Under the pieces are notes generated by a model. That model saw only the letters and a list, made by a program, of their open reading frames with translations. It was not told the origin of the DNA and did not search any database. The position numbers were made by a program, and so were the translations under genes. A stretch of 64,000 nt of DNA from Sporosarcina highlanderae (GTDB lineage Bacteria > Bacillota > Bacilli > Bacillales_A > Planococcaceae). The DNA is taken from positions 248,001 through 312,000 of the forward strand of contig NZ_JAROCC010000002.1 of NCBI RefSeq assembly GCF_030433715.1, given 5' to 3'. Positions 35,040-45,012 of the stretch are shown here, in pieces (the first letter of the stretch is position 1; each line of letters opens with the position of its first letter).

Positions 35040-35294
35040 TTATTCACTGCGGAACCATTCGTCCATGATTTTACTAAGCTGTTTTTCGTTTACATACCCG
35101 TATTCAATCAGGCAGTACGCTTCAACATAGCCGCTGATTTTACCGTCGAGGTAGCTTACAAGTTCGAATTGCGATTTCCATTCATCCCAATGCTTTAGTT
35201 GATCGTAATCATCGAATGTTTCCAATTCCTCTTGCTCTTTCAGTAATTCATCATGATTCTTTTGCGCCAACATCCTCAAGTGTTCTTTTGTCAA
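35040..35294 (-). CDS. Hypothetical acidic protein (84 aa)
   Basis: Starts at TTG 35294, eight bases after AAGGAGG, as MTKEHLRMLAQKNHDELL; an upstream ATG lies within the binding site region and is less likely. Helical, Glu/Asp/Trp-rich (DQLKHWDEWKSQFELV). Soluble. No family recognised. Confidence 0.65.
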   Translation of the reverse strand: MTKEHLRMLAQKNHDELLKEQEELETFDDYDQLKHWDEWKSQFELVSYLDGKISGYVEAYCLIEYGYVNEKQLSKIMDEWFRSE

Positions 35295-35513
35295 TTTATA
35301 CTCCTCCTTTTTTAAATTTGAATGCATCCGTCACTTATAGTTTCCGCAGGAAAGTATTTATTCTTACTTTCTTACTTTCTTTAATAGTTGTTAGCTCATT
35401 GTGAGTTCTTTGTTGGCTCTTTGTTAACTCGTTTGCTGGTCCGCTCCCGTTTTGTTGATAGACGTCCCAGTTTGCAAGGGTTATGAGCCTTTTTTTCTTT
35501 GTTGATTCATTTG

Positions 35514-35627
35514 TTAGAAATCCGTATTTTTCAATTCGTTACAAAGCCGTGCTAACGTTTTGAACGGTGACGAATTAATTGGCTTGTCCTTCAGTTCCCT
35601 ATGCAATTTCGGCAATCCTTTATCCAT
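35514..35627 (-). CDS. Small basic protein (37 aa)
   Basis: Reads MDKGLPKLHRELKDKP then a helix ending LKNTDF. AAAGGAGG precedes the ATG by seven bases; another ATG six bases earlier is possible. TATATAG occurs upstream as a -10 candidate. The remaining stretch 35300-35510 holds no gene I can support. Confidence 0.45.
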   Translation of the reverse strand: MDKGLPKLHRELKDKPINSSPFKTLARLCNELKNTDF

Positions 35628-35772
35628 TTCCATTCCTCCTTTTCATGATTGGTTCTATCACTATCTATATAGACATGAACAGGGGAAAAGGATACTTTGA
35701 TATTTCGGTGTTACTTCCCCATTCACCTCATATACTGTAGAGGTTGTTTACTTTTACTGGAGGGGGAATGAA

Positions 35773-36969
35773 GTGAATATTACGGTGCGACCGGGGGATT
35801 CGCTTTGGTATTATAGCCAGTTGTTTAGGGTCCCGCTTCAATTGATCATAGATTCGAATCGTGATGCGAATTTGCAGGTGTTATCAGTGGGACAACAGAT
35901 TCGAATTCCAGGATATGTGGCGTATGAGGTGCAGGTTGCTCAGGGAGATACTTTGTGGTTGATCGCGCAGCGAAGAAATGTCCCTCTTGAGGCGATTTTT
36001 CTTGTGAATCCATTGTTGGATCCGAACCGCCTGCAAGTCGGGCAGACCATCCGGGTTCCCTTGCGCATTACATGGAGGCTTGTCAACGGAAAGCAGACGT
36101 ATAGCTATGCGATGATGCTTACGGACTTAAGAAGGCTTCAATCCGTGTATCCTTTCTTACTGAACACTTCAATCGGTAATTCGGTTCTTGGAAGGAACAT
36201 TCCTGAGATTCGTCTTGGGACCGGATCAAAACGGGTTCATTACAATGCTTCCTTCCATGCGAATGAATGGATTACAACGCCTGTTGTTATGACCTTCCTC
36301 AATGACTATTTGCTTGCTCTGACGAATCAAACTCCGATTCGGGGCTTGTCCATGTTCCCTTTGTACCAACAATCTACCTTGTCCATTGTCCCAATGGTGA
36401 ATCCTGACGGCGTCACACTTGTTCAGCAGGGGCCGCCGGATACGGAGCCGTGGAGAACGAGAGTTGTGCAATGGAATAATGGTAGTACGGATTTTTCTGG
36501 GTGGAAAGCGAATATACGAGGTGTCGATTTGAATGATCAGTTTCCGGCGTTATGGGAATTGGATCGGCAACAGCCACGTAATCGGAAAACCCCCGGTCCG
36601 CGTGATTACAGCGGAGAACGACCGCTCTCGGAACCGGAAGCGATTGCGATGGCAGACTTGACGAGAGAGCGGGATTTTGCGTGGGTGCTTGCATTCCATA
36701 CACAAGGCAAGGTGATCTATTGGGGATTCCAGGGACTGGAACCGCCTGAGTCTGAAACGATGGTCAATGAGTTTAGCCGGGTAAGCGGCTACGAGCCGAT
36801 TCAATCAATTGAAAGCTACGCCGGCTACAAGGATTGGTTTATTCAAGATTGGCGAAGGCCGGGATTCACTGTCGAGTTAGGCTCTGGGATCAATCCATTG
36901 CCAATTAGTCGGTTTGATGAGATTTATGAAGAGGCGTTGGGGATATTTCTTGCTGGATTGTATTTATAG
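35773..36969 (+). CDS. Gamma-D-glutamyl-(L)-meso-diaminopimelate peptidase with two LysM domains
   Basis: 398 residues: LysM 1 (VRPGDSLWYYSQLF, residues 4-48), LysM 2 (VAQGDTLWLIAQR, 53-97), then an M14 zinc carboxypeptidase domain. Zinc ligands HANEW (His, Glu) and FHTQG (His), and the catalytic Glu in FTVELGSG, are all present. This order is that of endopeptidase I (ENP1) of Lysinibacillus sphaericus, a spore peptide-cleaving enzyme that cuts the D-Glu-meso-DAP bond. No signal peptide. GTG start behind GGAGGGGG. Probably sporulation-associated. Confidence 0.9.
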   Translation: MNITVRPGDSLWYYSQLFRVPLQLIIDSNRDANLQVLSVGQQIRIPGYVAYEVQVAQGDTLWLIAQRRNVPLEAIFLVNPLLDPNRLQVGQTIRVPLRITWRLVNGKQTYSYAMMLTDLRRLQSVYPFLLNTSIGNSVLGRNIPEIRLGTGSKRVHYNASFHANEWITTPVVMTFLNDYLLALTNQTPIRGLSMFPLYQQSTLSIVPMVNPDGVTLVQQGPPDTEPWRTRVVQWNNGSTDFSGWKANIRGVDLNDQFPALWELDRQQPRNRKTPGPRDYSGERPLSEPEAIAMADLTRERDFAWVLAFHTQGKVIYWGFQGLEPPESETMVNEFSRVSGYEPIQSIESYAGYKDWFIQDWRRPGFTVELGSGINPLPISRFDEIYEEALGIFLAGLYL

Positions 36970-36992
36970 AGGAATTTAACTTGCGGGCGGGG

Positions 36993-37112
36993 ATTTTATG
37001 CGTGCTTTTGGGGATTTATGCGTATCTATACGGATTTATAAGCTTTTGTAGCAATTTATGCGTAATTCTGGAGCGTTATGCGTGAGAATCGAGATTTATG
37101 CGTTTATGAGTT
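36993..37112. repeat. 20-bp tandem array 3 (core ATTTATGCGT)
   Basis: Six units; the TTATG ends fall at 37000, 37020, 37040 (TTATA variant), 37060, 37080 and 37100, so the period is exactly 20. It lies between two convergent genes, the peptidase and DDAH. Confidence 0.85.
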
Positions 37113-37119
37113 TATTCCA

Positions 37120-37150
37120 CTAAAAAACCTCACGTCGGGTGAGGTTTTAT
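37120..37150. terminator. Bidirectional terminator between the peptidase and DDAH genes
   Basis: AAAACCTCAC/GTGAGGTTTT arms. Confidence 0.85.
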
Positions 37151-37998
37151 TTCCTTTCGAGGGGCATTGAACAGCATCTGAACGAGCCGCCGGATTTGAT
37201 GATTTCGGAGAAGTCGACTTCGATGACTTCGAATCCGTGCGCGCGCATTGCGGCGTTTACGTTTTCGTTTTGTGGAAGGCTAAATACTTTGCCGCCTCCA
37301 ATGGATAATACATTTGTGCCCATTGTAAATTGTTCTTCCGGTGATACTTCGATCAGCTTGTATTTCTGTGACAGCATTTCAACCATGTCCGCAGAAAGCG
37401 CTTCGGGGAAAATGAGACCGACTTCGGGTGATAATATATTGAATACGCAGTCGAGGTGCAAGTATTTCTCATTGAACGGGACGCGGATAATGTCGTGTTT
37501 CGGCAAATCACGTTGTAAGTTGCGAACAGCTTTGTCGGATGTCCGGCTGCTGATGCCGACATATACTTTGTTGCGGTCGACGATGACGTCCCCGCCTTCG
37601 ACTCGATCAGTTGTCGTTTGATATTCGATGTTTTCATCCTCAAGAAATTCCTCAAGCACCTCTTCTTCCCCTTTGCGAATGTCGCTCGCCATCTCCGCGA
37701 CAAACACTTCATCGCCAACAGTGAAACCGATATCGCGCGTGAAAACCTGCTCGGGAAATTTTTCGGAGGAAGGGAGTGTGATCACTTCGACGCCATGTGC
37801 TACAAGTAGCTGTTCGAACTCCTGATGTTGCTTCATCGCTAATTCTGTATCGATGTTTTCCTCAGCGTATTTCTTTTGAGTATCATTGATGACATCTTCG
37901 ATTGCCATAAACTTTGGCTTGCAAAGGATAACTCTCTTTAACGTATCATATTCTGTATTAACACTCGTTTTTGATTGATCTTCCACAGGGGAACTCAT
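37147..37998 (-). CDS. Dimethylarginine dimethylaminohydrolase family protein
   Basis: About 283 residues with the guanidino-modifying-enzyme fold: substrate-binding Asp/Arg in FTRDIGF, EGGDVIV, catalytic His in LHLDCVF, and the nucleophile Cys near the end in SFRCCSMPL. DDAH hydrolyses methylated arginine to citrulline and methylamine; bacterial members can also act on arginine analogues. ATG 37998 follows GGAGGATGAATGT. Cytoplasmic, monocistronic. Confidence 0.85.
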   Translation of the reverse strand: MSSPVEDQSKTSVNTEYDTLKRVILCKPKFMAIEDVINDTQKKYAEENIDTELAMKQHQEFEQLLVAHGVEVITLPSSEKFPEQVFTRDIGFTVGDEVFVAEMASDIRKGEEEVLEEFLEDENIEYQTTTDRVEGGDVIVDRNKVYVGISSRTSDKAVRNLQRDLPKHDIIRVPFNEKYLHLDCVFNILSPEVGLIFPEALSADMVEMLSQKYKLIEVSPEEQFTMGTNVLSIGGGKVFSLPQNENVNAAMRAHGFEVIEVDFSEIIKSGGSFRCCSMPLERK

Positions 37999-38124
37999 AC
38001 ATTCATCCTCCACATCTTTTACTCCATCTCAACTATTCCCACTTATGTTTGAACTAAACCAGAAGTTTTATGCTCCCCTGACAGGGAAAGTAAATAACCG
38101 AGTATGAGATGGAGGGGAAAGAGA

Positions 38125-38868
38125 TTGATAAATGAAAAGACAAATACGTTGATGACGAAAGAGGATTTTGCAGCTCGGCTTGATTTGCCGGAGTGGCTAT
38201 TGGAAAGCTATCGGACGTTCCATGAAACCGTGACGGATAAGACGTTTCCGTGCTATTTCGGCATGGGCGGCGAATTGAAGGGTGAATTACGTTATGCATA
38301 TGTGACGCAGAAGGATTGGTCAAACTTGCCTTCTGCACTTTCTGCATTTTTGAAGTTGTTCGATGATCCGAAGCATAAACGGCATGGACTGTTCGTCTTC
38401 GTGGAGCCATTTGAAACGGAATCTGATTTGGAGGCGTATCGGAAGCAGTTTTGGGACATTCTGCAATATTTGCATGAGGTGGATGAGGTGGAATGGCCAG
38501 CTGATAGTCCACGTGACCCCGATCATTATTTGTGGGATTTCCATTTTGGCGGCGAGCCGATTTTCGTGTTCGGGAATGCGCCTGCCTATAAGCAGCGAAA
38601 GACAAGGGACTTAGGGCAATCAATGGTGTTAGGCTTCCAACCAAGACGTATTTTCGAAGGTTTGAAGGGCACCGAAAAAGGGGGCATTATGTCGCGCGAA
38701 AAGGTCCGTGAACGTGTCGAAGTGTGGGATCAATTGCCGAAGCATCCGGATATAAGCCATTACGGAGACCCGACCCATAATGAATGGAAGCAATTCTTCA
38801 TCGGCGATGACATTGAACCGATTGTCGGGAAATGTCCGTTTTCGCATAAAGCGATGAAAAGTGAATGA
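38125..38868 (+). CDS. YqcI/YcgG family protein
   Basis: About 247 residues. FPCYFGMGGELKGELRYAYV near the start, then FVEPFE, LWDFHFGGEPIFVFGNAP, and a C-terminal CPFSHK resemble the YqcI/YcgG family, whose role is unclear, possibly haem- or nitroxide-related. TTG 38125 preferred (GGAGGGG seven bases upstream); ATG 38152 possible. Soluble. Confidence 0.75.
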   Translation: MINEKTNTLMTKEDFAARLDLPEWLLESYRTFHETVTDKTFPCYFGMGGELKGELRYAYVTQKDWSNLPSALSAFLKLFDDPKHKRHGLFVFVEPFETESDLEAYRKQFWDILQYLHEVDEVEWPADSPRDPDHYLWDFHFGGEPIFVFGNAPAYKQRKTRDLGQSMVLGFQPRRIFEGLKGTEKGGIMSREKVRERVEVWDQLPKHPDISHYGDPTHNEWKQFFIGDDIEPIVGKCPFSHKAMKSE

Positions 38869-38874
38869 TTGATG

Positions 38875-38913
38875 TAAAAAGGGGCCGATGGATTATTTTC
38901 GGCCCCTTTTCAT
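38875..38913 (+). terminator. Terminator of the YqcI/YcgG gene
   Basis: AAAAGGGGCCGA/TCGGCCCCTTTT, strong stem and T tail. Confidence 0.9.
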
Positions 38914-39024
38914 ATTTCCCAGGTTTCATTTCCCGCTGGATTCCACTGAGGAATACAGCCAACACAACATTCCTCGGCAATAGTTGACGAAATATTTCCC
39001 GAAGTGTGTCGATTTCCCGGGAAA

Positions 39025-40365
39025 TCACTCATTATTTCCTGTCGATTTTTCGGTTATTGCCCTGCCGATTCCATAATACATATTCATTTCCGTCTCAGGC
39101 ACCATGCTGCCACCGGTTGCCCAAACGAGATGGGTTGCGTTCGACGAATCAGCTAAGGGGATTTGATGACGAATTGCTTGAATCGGGCCTGTCATTCCGG
39201 CAAGTGCGGATGGTTCAAGCCGGATGTTTTCTGTGTCTGCAATCATTGTAAGCAGTTCAAACATCGTATTATCTGATATTGTGTAGCAACCTTCAAGCAA
39301 TGGCTCCATCTTTTTACCGACGAAACCTGATGGTGTTCCTACCGCAAGCCCGTCAGCAGCTGTTTGATTGTCTAAATTGAAGTCTGCTACGGATACTTTG
39401 TCATGCAAGCCCGTCATCATGCCGATTGTCATGCATGGGGAATGTGTCGGTTCGGCGAAGAAGCAATGGACATTGTCGCCGAACTGAAGCTTCAATCCGA
39501 AAGCGACTCCTCCTGGCCCCCCACCTACTCCGCAAGGTAAATAGACGAATAATGGATGGTCGTTATCGACTTTTATTTCCCGCTCTCTTAATTGGGACTC
39601 GACTCTTTCACCTGCCACTGCATAGCCAAGGAAAAGGTCGATCGAATTTTCATCATCGACAAAATGACAGAGCGGATCGGCTTCTGCCTGGCGCCTTCCT
39701 TCTTCGACTGCTTTGCTGTAATCGTCAGCATATTCGACAACCGTTACCCCTTTTTCCCGTAAAAGATCCTTCTTCCATTGCTTGGCGTCAGCGGACATAT
39801 GGACGGTGACATTGAAACCTAACTTAGCGCTCATAATTCCGATGCTTAGCCCTAAATTCCCCGTCGATCCGACAGCTATTTTATGTTTTGCAAATAAATT
39901 TCGGAATTCCGGCTCTGCGAATTTTGTATAATTCTCGTCCGTTTTGATAAGTCCATGCACAAGGGCAAGGGTTTCTGCATGCTTCAGTACTTCATAGATG
40001 CCGCCACGTGCTTTGATGGAGCCTGAAATGGGAAGCGCGTTATCCTGTTTTAATAGCAATTCCCCAGGGATTTGCGTTTCGTATTTTGCGGCAAGGGATT
40101 GTTTCATTTTAGGTATTGGCGTGATTGGAGATTCAATGATTCCTTTTGAACTTGCAGTTTCGGGAAATACTTTTTCGATATAGGGGGCGAAGCGTTTCAG
40201 ACGGTTGCTTGCATCTTTCACGTCTTCCGCGGAGATGCCGGATTGGGCAATCCCTGTTGCGCTGTCACTGTTCGATGGATTTCGCCATAGTACTTCTTTT
40301 TTTTCGATGATTTCTTGTAAGAGTGGCAGCTTCTTAATCCACTTTTCTTTTTTGGTTTGATTCAC
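39025..40365 (-). CDS. dsdA: D-serine ammonia-lyase (D-serine dehydratase)
   Basis: 446 residues, the normal length. The PLP lysine is in [10 protein letters not shown], the phosphate cup in [11 protein letters not shown] and [10 protein letters not shown], and the rest matches DsdA along the full length (ALAGMTGP near the end). It converts D-serine to pyruvate and ammonia. The start is ATG 40365. No dsdC regulator or dsdX transporter lies nearby. It stands with other amino-acid catabolic genes (DDAH, kyn). Confidence 0.92.
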   Translation of the reverse strand: MNQTKKEKWIKKLPLLQEIIEKKEVLWRNPSNSDSATGIAQSGISAEDVKDASNRLKRFAPYIEKVFPETASSKGIIESPITPIPKMKQSLAAKYETQIPGELLLKQDNALPISGSIKARGGIYEVLKHAETLALVHGLIKTDENYTKFAEPEFRNLFAKHKIAVGSTGNLGLSIGIMSAKLGFNVTVHMSADAKQWKKDLLREKGVTVVEYADDYSKAVEEGRRQAEADPLCHFVDDENSIDLFLGYAVAGERVESQLREREIKVDNDHPLFVYLPCGVGGGPGGVAFGLKLQFGDNVHCFFAEPTHSPCMTIGMMTGLHDKVSVADFNLDNQTAADGLAVGTPSGFVGKKMEPLLEGCYTISDNTMFELLTMIADTENIRLEPSALAGMTGPIQAIRHQIPLADSSNATHLVWATGGSMVPETEMNMYYGIGRAITEKSTGNNE

Positions 40366-40458
40366 CCTATTTCCTCCCTGTCTGAATGGTTTGATTTAGT
40401 ATAGCATGCAACGAGGCCGAATTATTTATTTAAAAAACTTCGGCTTGGCCAAAAGAAT

Positions 40459-40710
40459 CCTATGGGAAGTCTACACGATTCTATGGGAAGTCGGCGACGG
40501 TCTACGGGAACTCAACGCGAGTCTATGGGAAGTCGGCAGCACTCTACGGGAACTCAACGCGAGTCTATGGGAAGTCGGCAGCACTCTACGGGAACTCAAC
40601 GCGATTCTATGGGAAGTCGACAACGATATACGGGAACTCAACGCGATTCTATGGGAAGTCGACAACACTCTACGGGAACTCAACATGATTCTATGGGAAG
40701 TCTGCTACGT
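40459..40710. repeat. 21-bp tandem array 4 (core CTAYGGGAAsTC)
   Basis: Twelve units start at 40459, 40480, 40501, 40522, 40543, 40564, 40585, 40606, 40627, 40648, 40669 and 40690, all exactly 21 bases apart. The core equals that of array 2. Units CTATGGGAAGTC and CTACGGGAACTC alternate, again a 42-bp dimer. Confidence 0.92.
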
Positions 40711-40797
40711 TCTTGGTATCATTGCCCTCTGCACACACCACCGACATTCGATATGAATACGCTAATACTAACAACGTCAATGATGGTGGTGATTTGC

Positions 40798-41360
40798 ATG
40801 GAGAGTGCGGGGATTTTGGCAGGGCCAATTTTACGGCGAGTGGATACGGAATCTGTTACCTTTTGGGTGGCAACAAACCGTCCAGTAAGGATGGACTCAG
40901 CCATTTATCGTCTTGAAAATATTTTTCCACATCGCACCACTACGACTTTGAAAACTATAAAAGCAGGCCATCGTCTGTTCATTCACCTGTTGCAGGTGCG
41001 TGGGCAATATCCAACGGATACGCTCCTTGGATACGATCTGCTTTTTCGCAATGGGAAAAAAACCTATAATCTAGCCAGCCTTAGCTTGAATACTAAAAAT
41101 GAAGGTTCCATTCCCTTTGATGGGCTTCTTTACCCTTCGTTTTTCATCCCCGCTTCAGCAACTCCAATATTTCTATATGCATTTTGCAGGAATTTTCCCA
41201 GGAAAGGGGATGATGCAATCGTTGCAGAGGATACGCTTTTACAAGAGTCGGCCCGTAACGTTTTTAAGTTGGGCCAATGAGCCACAATGGTTCGAGGAGG
41301 GGTTCCTACAGTCGAAGAGATGTTATTTCGACGGGTTCATTGTTGATTCAGCTGCTTAAA
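40798..41360 (+). pseudogene. PhoD-like phosphatase fragment
   Basis: From ATG 40798 the frame reads MESAGILAGPILRRVD, VTFWVATNRPV, and later YPSFFIPAS and FLYAFCRN, then GDDAIVAEDTLL. This matches the N-terminal part of alkaline phosphatase D/PhoD-like metallophosphatases (GPxLRxV, SFFIP, LYGSCRK, GDDALxAxDxLL). The frame ends at 41280 and an overlapping frame (FLSWANEPQWFEEG) follows to about 41360. The catalytic metallophosphatase core (GDQIYADD region onward) is missing. A remnant of a lost gene, lying directly after array 4. Confidence 0.65.
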
Positions 41361-41407
41361 CGTTATTTATTAATATAAGTACTTTGCATGATAATAAGAA
41401 ATAGCTT

Positions 41408-41440
41408 CGCCGGATGAGTGTGTCCGGCGGGCATTTTTGC
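41408..41440 (+). terminator. Terminator after the PhoD-like remnant
   Basis: CGCCGGA/TCCGGCG stem then GGCATTTTT. Confidence 0.75.
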
Positions 41441-41451
41441 AATTGATTGAC

Positions 41452-41485
41452 TAAAAGGGCCGCCCGCATTGGGCAGCCCTTTCCC
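41452..41485 (-). terminator. Terminator of the kyn operon
   Basis: AAAGGGCTGCCC/GGGCGGCCCTTT stem and TTAG tail on the minus strand, at the kynA stop. Confidence 0.85.
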
Positions 41486-42304
41486 TCATAACTTCGTCCG
41501 CACTTCCCAGAGTTCCGGGAAGAATTGATGGTCAAGGACAGATTTTAAGTATTTTACGCCGGACGAGCCCCCGGTGCCTGTTTTAGAGCCGATAATGCGC
41601 TCCACCGATTTCATATGTCGGAAGCGCCATTGCTGATGGCTATCCTCGATATCGACAAGCTTTTCAGCAAGCTGATACAAATCCCAATAACGGTCTACGT
41701 CTCGATACACTTCGAGCCAAGCTGCCGCCACGGTTGGATCGCCTTGATACGTTATCGAGAAATCGCGGGCTAACAAATCCGGGTTGATCGGGAAGCCTGC
41801 TCGACGAAGTGCATGGATTGCCACGTCGTAAATTCCTGGTGCCTCATAGGCAGTCTTTAACTCGCGGGCAAGCTCTTGATCCTTCTCGTAAATCTTCAAA
41901 ATATGCGCTTGCTTATAACCCAACGCGAATTCAATAAGCCGATTCTGATACGACTGGAATCCTGACGCTCGGCCAAGGCTTTCGCGGAACTCCGTGTATT
42001 CGGCTGGCGTCAATGTCGAAAGGACATCCCATGCCTGGATGATCTGCTCTTGCACCCTTGAAACACGCGCAAGCATTTTGAACGCCTCCGGAAGTTCATC
42101 CTTCTCGATTGACTGGATTGCAGCATTGAGTTCATGCAAAATAAGCTTCATCCATAACTCTTTCACTTGGTGGATGACGATGAACAGCATTTCATCGTGA
42201 TGGCCGGATAAGCGTTCTTGGCTTGATAAAATCTTATCCAATCGTAAGTATTCACCATACGTCATATTGTCTTTGAAATCAGTATGAATCCCTTTTTCGC
42301 TCAC
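41486..42304 (-). CDS. kynA: Tryptophan 2,3-dioxygenase
   Basis: 272 residues. Diagnostic motifs: [31 protein letters not shown] block and the haem-ligand region [16 protein letters not shown]. It opens the tryptophan indole ring to N-formylkynurenine using haem iron. GTG 42304 overlaps the kynB stop (GTGA), with GGAAGTGGGAAGG upstream, so it is coupled. Last gene of kynU-kynB-kynA. Confidence 0.95.
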   Translation of the reverse strand: MSEKGIHTDFKDNMTYGEYLRLDKILSSQERLSGHHDEMLFIVIHQVKELWMKLILHELNAAIQSIEKDELPEAFKMLARVSRVQEQIIQAWDVLSTLTPAEYTEFRESLGRASGFQSYQNRLIEFALGYKQAHILKIYEKDQELARELKTAYEAPGIYDVAIHALRRAGFPINPDLLARDFSITYQGDPTVAAAWLEVYRDVDRYWDLYQLAEKLVDIEDSHQQWRFRHMKSVERIIGSKTGTGGSSGVKYLKSVLDHQFFPELWEVRTKL

Positions 42305-42933
42305 CCTTCCCACTTCCTAACGACCGCGCGGACCGGACTTCCGTCTCCGCCTTTAATTGGCAAAGGCAAAGCAATTAATTCATAATCTCCGGGCTCAACT
42401 GATGCAAGGACTATATTTTCTAAAATGAGCACTCCGTTATCATGGAGGGAATGGTGTGCATCAAGCGTCTTGCTTAGTTCCGGATCGACGGATGGCGTAT
42501 CGATACCTAACAGTCTTACCCCTCTTTCCTTCAATAAAGGACCGATGTCTCGACGTAAAAATGTGTACGTTTCTGGAAAAACGTCTGCATCGGGCCGGCT
42601 AAGTGTTTTTAATAAAATACGTTCAGCACCACCGAAATCGATTTGTTCCAAATCTGAATGCCCCACGCTTTCAAGGCCCGTCACATCGATGACCCTTGCC
42701 TTCCCGATATAGATGTCAATCGGCAGTTCATCCACTTTCAAGCCATCATTGTCATAGTGAAAAGGCGCATCGATATGCGTCCCCGTATGCATGCTTGTCG
42801 TCATCTGTCCGATATTAACTGAACCCGTATCCGCTTTCAAAAACTTCACTTCATAGTGGAATGGCGTGTCCCCCGGCCATTCGGCTATACCGTTGTGCAA
42901 CGGCTGCGATATATCAATCCACTTCCCCGTCAT
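42301..42933 (-). CDS. kynB: Arylformamidase (kynurenine formamidase)
   Basis: 210 residues. The metal motif [12 protein letters not shown] is the signature of the bacterial KynB cyclase-like family. It hydrolyses N-formylkynurenine to kynurenine and formate. Its ATG overlaps the kynU stop by four bases, and its own stop overlaps kynA, so all three are translationally coupled. Confidence 0.95.
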   Translation of the reverse strand: MTGKWIDISQPLHNGIAEWPGDTPFHYEVKFLKADTGSVNIGQMTTSMHTGTHIDAPFHYDNDGLKVDELPIDIYIGKARVIDVTGLESVGHSDLEQIDFGGAERILLKTLSRPDADVFPETYTFLRRDIGPLLKERGVRLLGIDTPSVDPELSKTLDAHHSLHDNGVLILENIVLASVEPGDYELIALPLPIKGGDGSPVRAVVRKWEG

Positions 42934-44201
42934 GCGACTACACTCCTTTTATTCTCAAACTTCTCATAGCGCTTTTCATCCATGATGACCTTCAGTCTTT
43001 GAACGGTATGATAGATGTCCTCGAATGAATTGTAAAGGGCGACCGGTGCAAGCCTAATTCCGTTTGGTGCACGGAAATCGGGGATGACCCCATCCTCCTT
43101 CAACGCCTTGCATATTCGCGCCGCCTCTTCGTGCTCAAGGAGGAGGTGCCCGCCGCGTGTTTCGTCGACAGGATTGCCTATTGTGAAGCCGGCATCAGGG
43201 AGTTCCTGCTCAATTAATTCCATCATATAACCAGTCAACTCCAATGATTTGCTTCGGATTACTGCGATGCCGACTTCTTCGAACATTCCGAGCGAGCCGA
43301 TGACTGGCGCCAAGCTTAACACATGGGGGGTCCCAATTTGGTAAGCACCTACGTCTTCCGCGGGATCCATCGTATGATCCATATCGAACTGCGACTCCTT
43401 TTTTGACCCGAACCAGCCCGCGAGTCCAGGAGTTTTGCCGAAATGCTTCTCGTGGATGAATAAACCTCCGACGGAACCTGGCCCCCCATTCAAATGCTTG
43501 TACGTACACCAAAATGCAAAATCCATTCCCCAATCATGGAGCTCGTGCTCGACCGAACCGATTGAGTGGCAAAGGTCGAAACCGATCGGAATATTGCGTT
43601 CATTCGCCGCCTTTGTCAATTTCTCCATGTTTAACACTTGCCCGCTTCTATACAGGACAGCCGGCAAAACGATAAGCGCAACGTCTGATGTCATCGCTTT
43701 TATAATGTCATCTTCTTGCAAATAGCGGCCATCACGGCTTTTAACGCGGATAAGATGTTCGTCCGGGTCATACCCCTTTAGCTGCAACTGGCTTTTGAGC
43801 GCATAAATATCGGATGGAAAGTTCAGTTCATCGGCAAGGATTTTCGTTTTATTGCCATCAGGCTTATAAAAAGAAGAGACAAGCTGATGCAGATTTGTCG
43901 TTGTCGAGCCTGTCGCTATAACCTCGCCGCACGTTGCCCCGACGAGCGGTGCCATTTTCTCCCCCACCTGTTCGGATAAATAAAACCAAGGATGCTCCCC
44001 TTCCGTCCATCCATCGATGCCGAGCGTCTTCCATGTGTTAAGCAGTTCATGCAACGTACGCTCCGCCCGTTTGGATAATAAACCGAGCGAATTGCCATCC
44101 ATGTAGATGGAGTTTTTCGGAATGTAGAATTCGTTTTTGTAAGGGGCAAGTTTGTCTTGCCGGTCTCGTTCCTGTGCGTGTGAAAGTGTGTAAAGTGTCA
44201 T
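42930..44201 (-). CDS. kynU: Kynureninase
   Basis: 423 residues. PLP enzyme; the Lys is in [13 protein letters not shown] and the phosphate site in [10 protein letters not shown]-terminal [10 protein letters not shown] is typical. It cleaves kynurenine to anthranilate and alanine. First gene of the operon behind GGGGGATT. No regulator is visible nearby; the region 44202-44340 contains only a weak promoter-like TATGCT. Confidence 0.95.
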   Translation of the reverse strand: MTLYTLSHAQERDRQDKLAPYKNEFYIPKNSIYMDGNSLGLLSKRAERTLHELLNTWKTLGIDGWTEGEHPWFYLSEQVGEKMAPLVGATCGEVIATGSTTTNLHQLVSSFYKPDGNKTKILADELNFPSDIYALKSQLQLKGYDPDEHLIRVKSRDGRYLQEDDIIKAMTSDVALIVLPAVLYRSGQVLNMEKLTKAANERNIPIGFDLCHSIGSVEHELHDWGMDFAFWCTYKHLNGGPGSVGGLFIHEKHFGKTPGLAGWFGSKKESQFDMDHTMDPAEDVGAYQIGTPHVLSLAPVIGSLGMFEEVGIAVIRSKSLELTGYMMELIEQELPDAGFTIGNPVDETRGGHLLLEHEEAARICKALKEDGVIPDFRAPNGIRLAPVALYNSFEDIYHTVQRLKVIMDEKRYEKFENKRSVVA

Positions 44202-44342
44202 ACTAATCCCCCTTTTGTGTTCTTATGAAAAGCATAGCATATGGGGTGGATGGTGGAAATCCGAATTCGTCGACTTTTTAGGTTTCGGGGGAGGATTTTG
44301 GGCGTGTGGGCCGCTTTCTTGAGCGCGGCAACCTTCCCCTCA

Positions 44343-44397
44343 TAAAAAAACAGGCAGAGGAAGCACATATTGCACTTCCTTTGCCTGTCAGTCATAT
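44343..44397 (-). terminator. Terminator of desR
   Basis: ACAGGCAAAGGAAGTGCA/TGTGCTTCCTCTGCCTGT with TTTTTTT on the minus strand. Confidence 0.9.
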
Positions 44398-45012
44398 TTA
44401 TTTAAACCAGCCCTTCTCCTTAAAGCGTGAAATCGCTTCTATCCGATTGCCGACTTCAAGCTTCTCAAGAATCGTCGATATATAATTCCGGACCGTACCC
44501 GGCGTCAAATATAACTCGCCCGCAATTTCCTTTGTCGTCTTCCCTTCGGCAACGAGTTCAAGCACTTGGCTTTCGCGGTCGGTCAGCGGGTTTTCGCTTG
44601 TCTCCTCATATGCGATATCAACAAGCTCGGGTGCATAAATCCGGCGTCCGTCCTGGATGGCATGGATCGAATTGACAAGCTCTTCGATTGGACTGTCTTT
44701 CAATAAATAACCGCGCACCTTGGCCTTTCGCGCACGCTCGAAATAGCCCGCCCGCGCAAATGTTGTCAGGATAATTATTTTGCAATCCATTTCGACAAGC
44801 TCTTCCGCCGCATCAAGCCCCGTCTTCACTGGCATCTCAATATCCATAATGCAAATGTCGGGATTATGCTCCTTCACAAGTTGGACCGCTTCTTCCCCGT
44901 TCCTTGCCATGCCAACGACTTCCATATCGTCCTCCATATTCAAAAGGGAGCCGAGTGCCCCTAACATCATCCCCTGGTCCTCCGCAATTACAATTCTAAT
45001 CACGACTGTCAC
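44398..45012 (-). CDS. desR: Response regulator DesR
   Basis: 204 residues: receiver domain (VIAEDQGMM, phospho-Asp in CIMDIEMP, Thr in ILTTFARAGYFERA, Lys in LLKDSP) and a LuxR/NarL helix-turn-helix (LTDRESQVLELVAEG, TTKEIAGEL, TVRNYISTIL). In B. subtilis DesR-P activates des when membranes stiffen in the cold. Coupled to desK (overlap of four bases). Confidence 0.92.
   Translation of the reverse strand: MTVVIRIVIAEDQGMMLGALGSLLNMEDDMEVVGMARNGEEAVQLVKEHNPDICIMDIEMPVKTGLDAAEELVEMDCKIIILTTFARAGYFERARKAKVRGYLLKDSPIEELVNSIHAIQDGRRIYAPELVDIAYEETSENPLTDRESQVLELVAEGKTTKEIAGELYLTPGTVRNYISTILEKLEVGNRIEAISRFKEKGWFK

Noticed and set aside
35385..35490. Possible seventh array of GTTrrCTC-TTTG motifs
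   Set aside because: Spacing is irregular (11 to 23 bases) and cores vary too much; low-complexity drift explains it.
38913..39024. Repeated TTTCCC motifs between the YqcI/YcgG gene and dsdA
   Set aside because: Only four copies, with steps of 14, 66 and 18 bases; no period.
40406..41280. Open frame joining array 4 to the PhoD-like remnant
   Set aside because: The repeat part is open in several frames; only the part from 40798 has homology, so the fusion is accidental.
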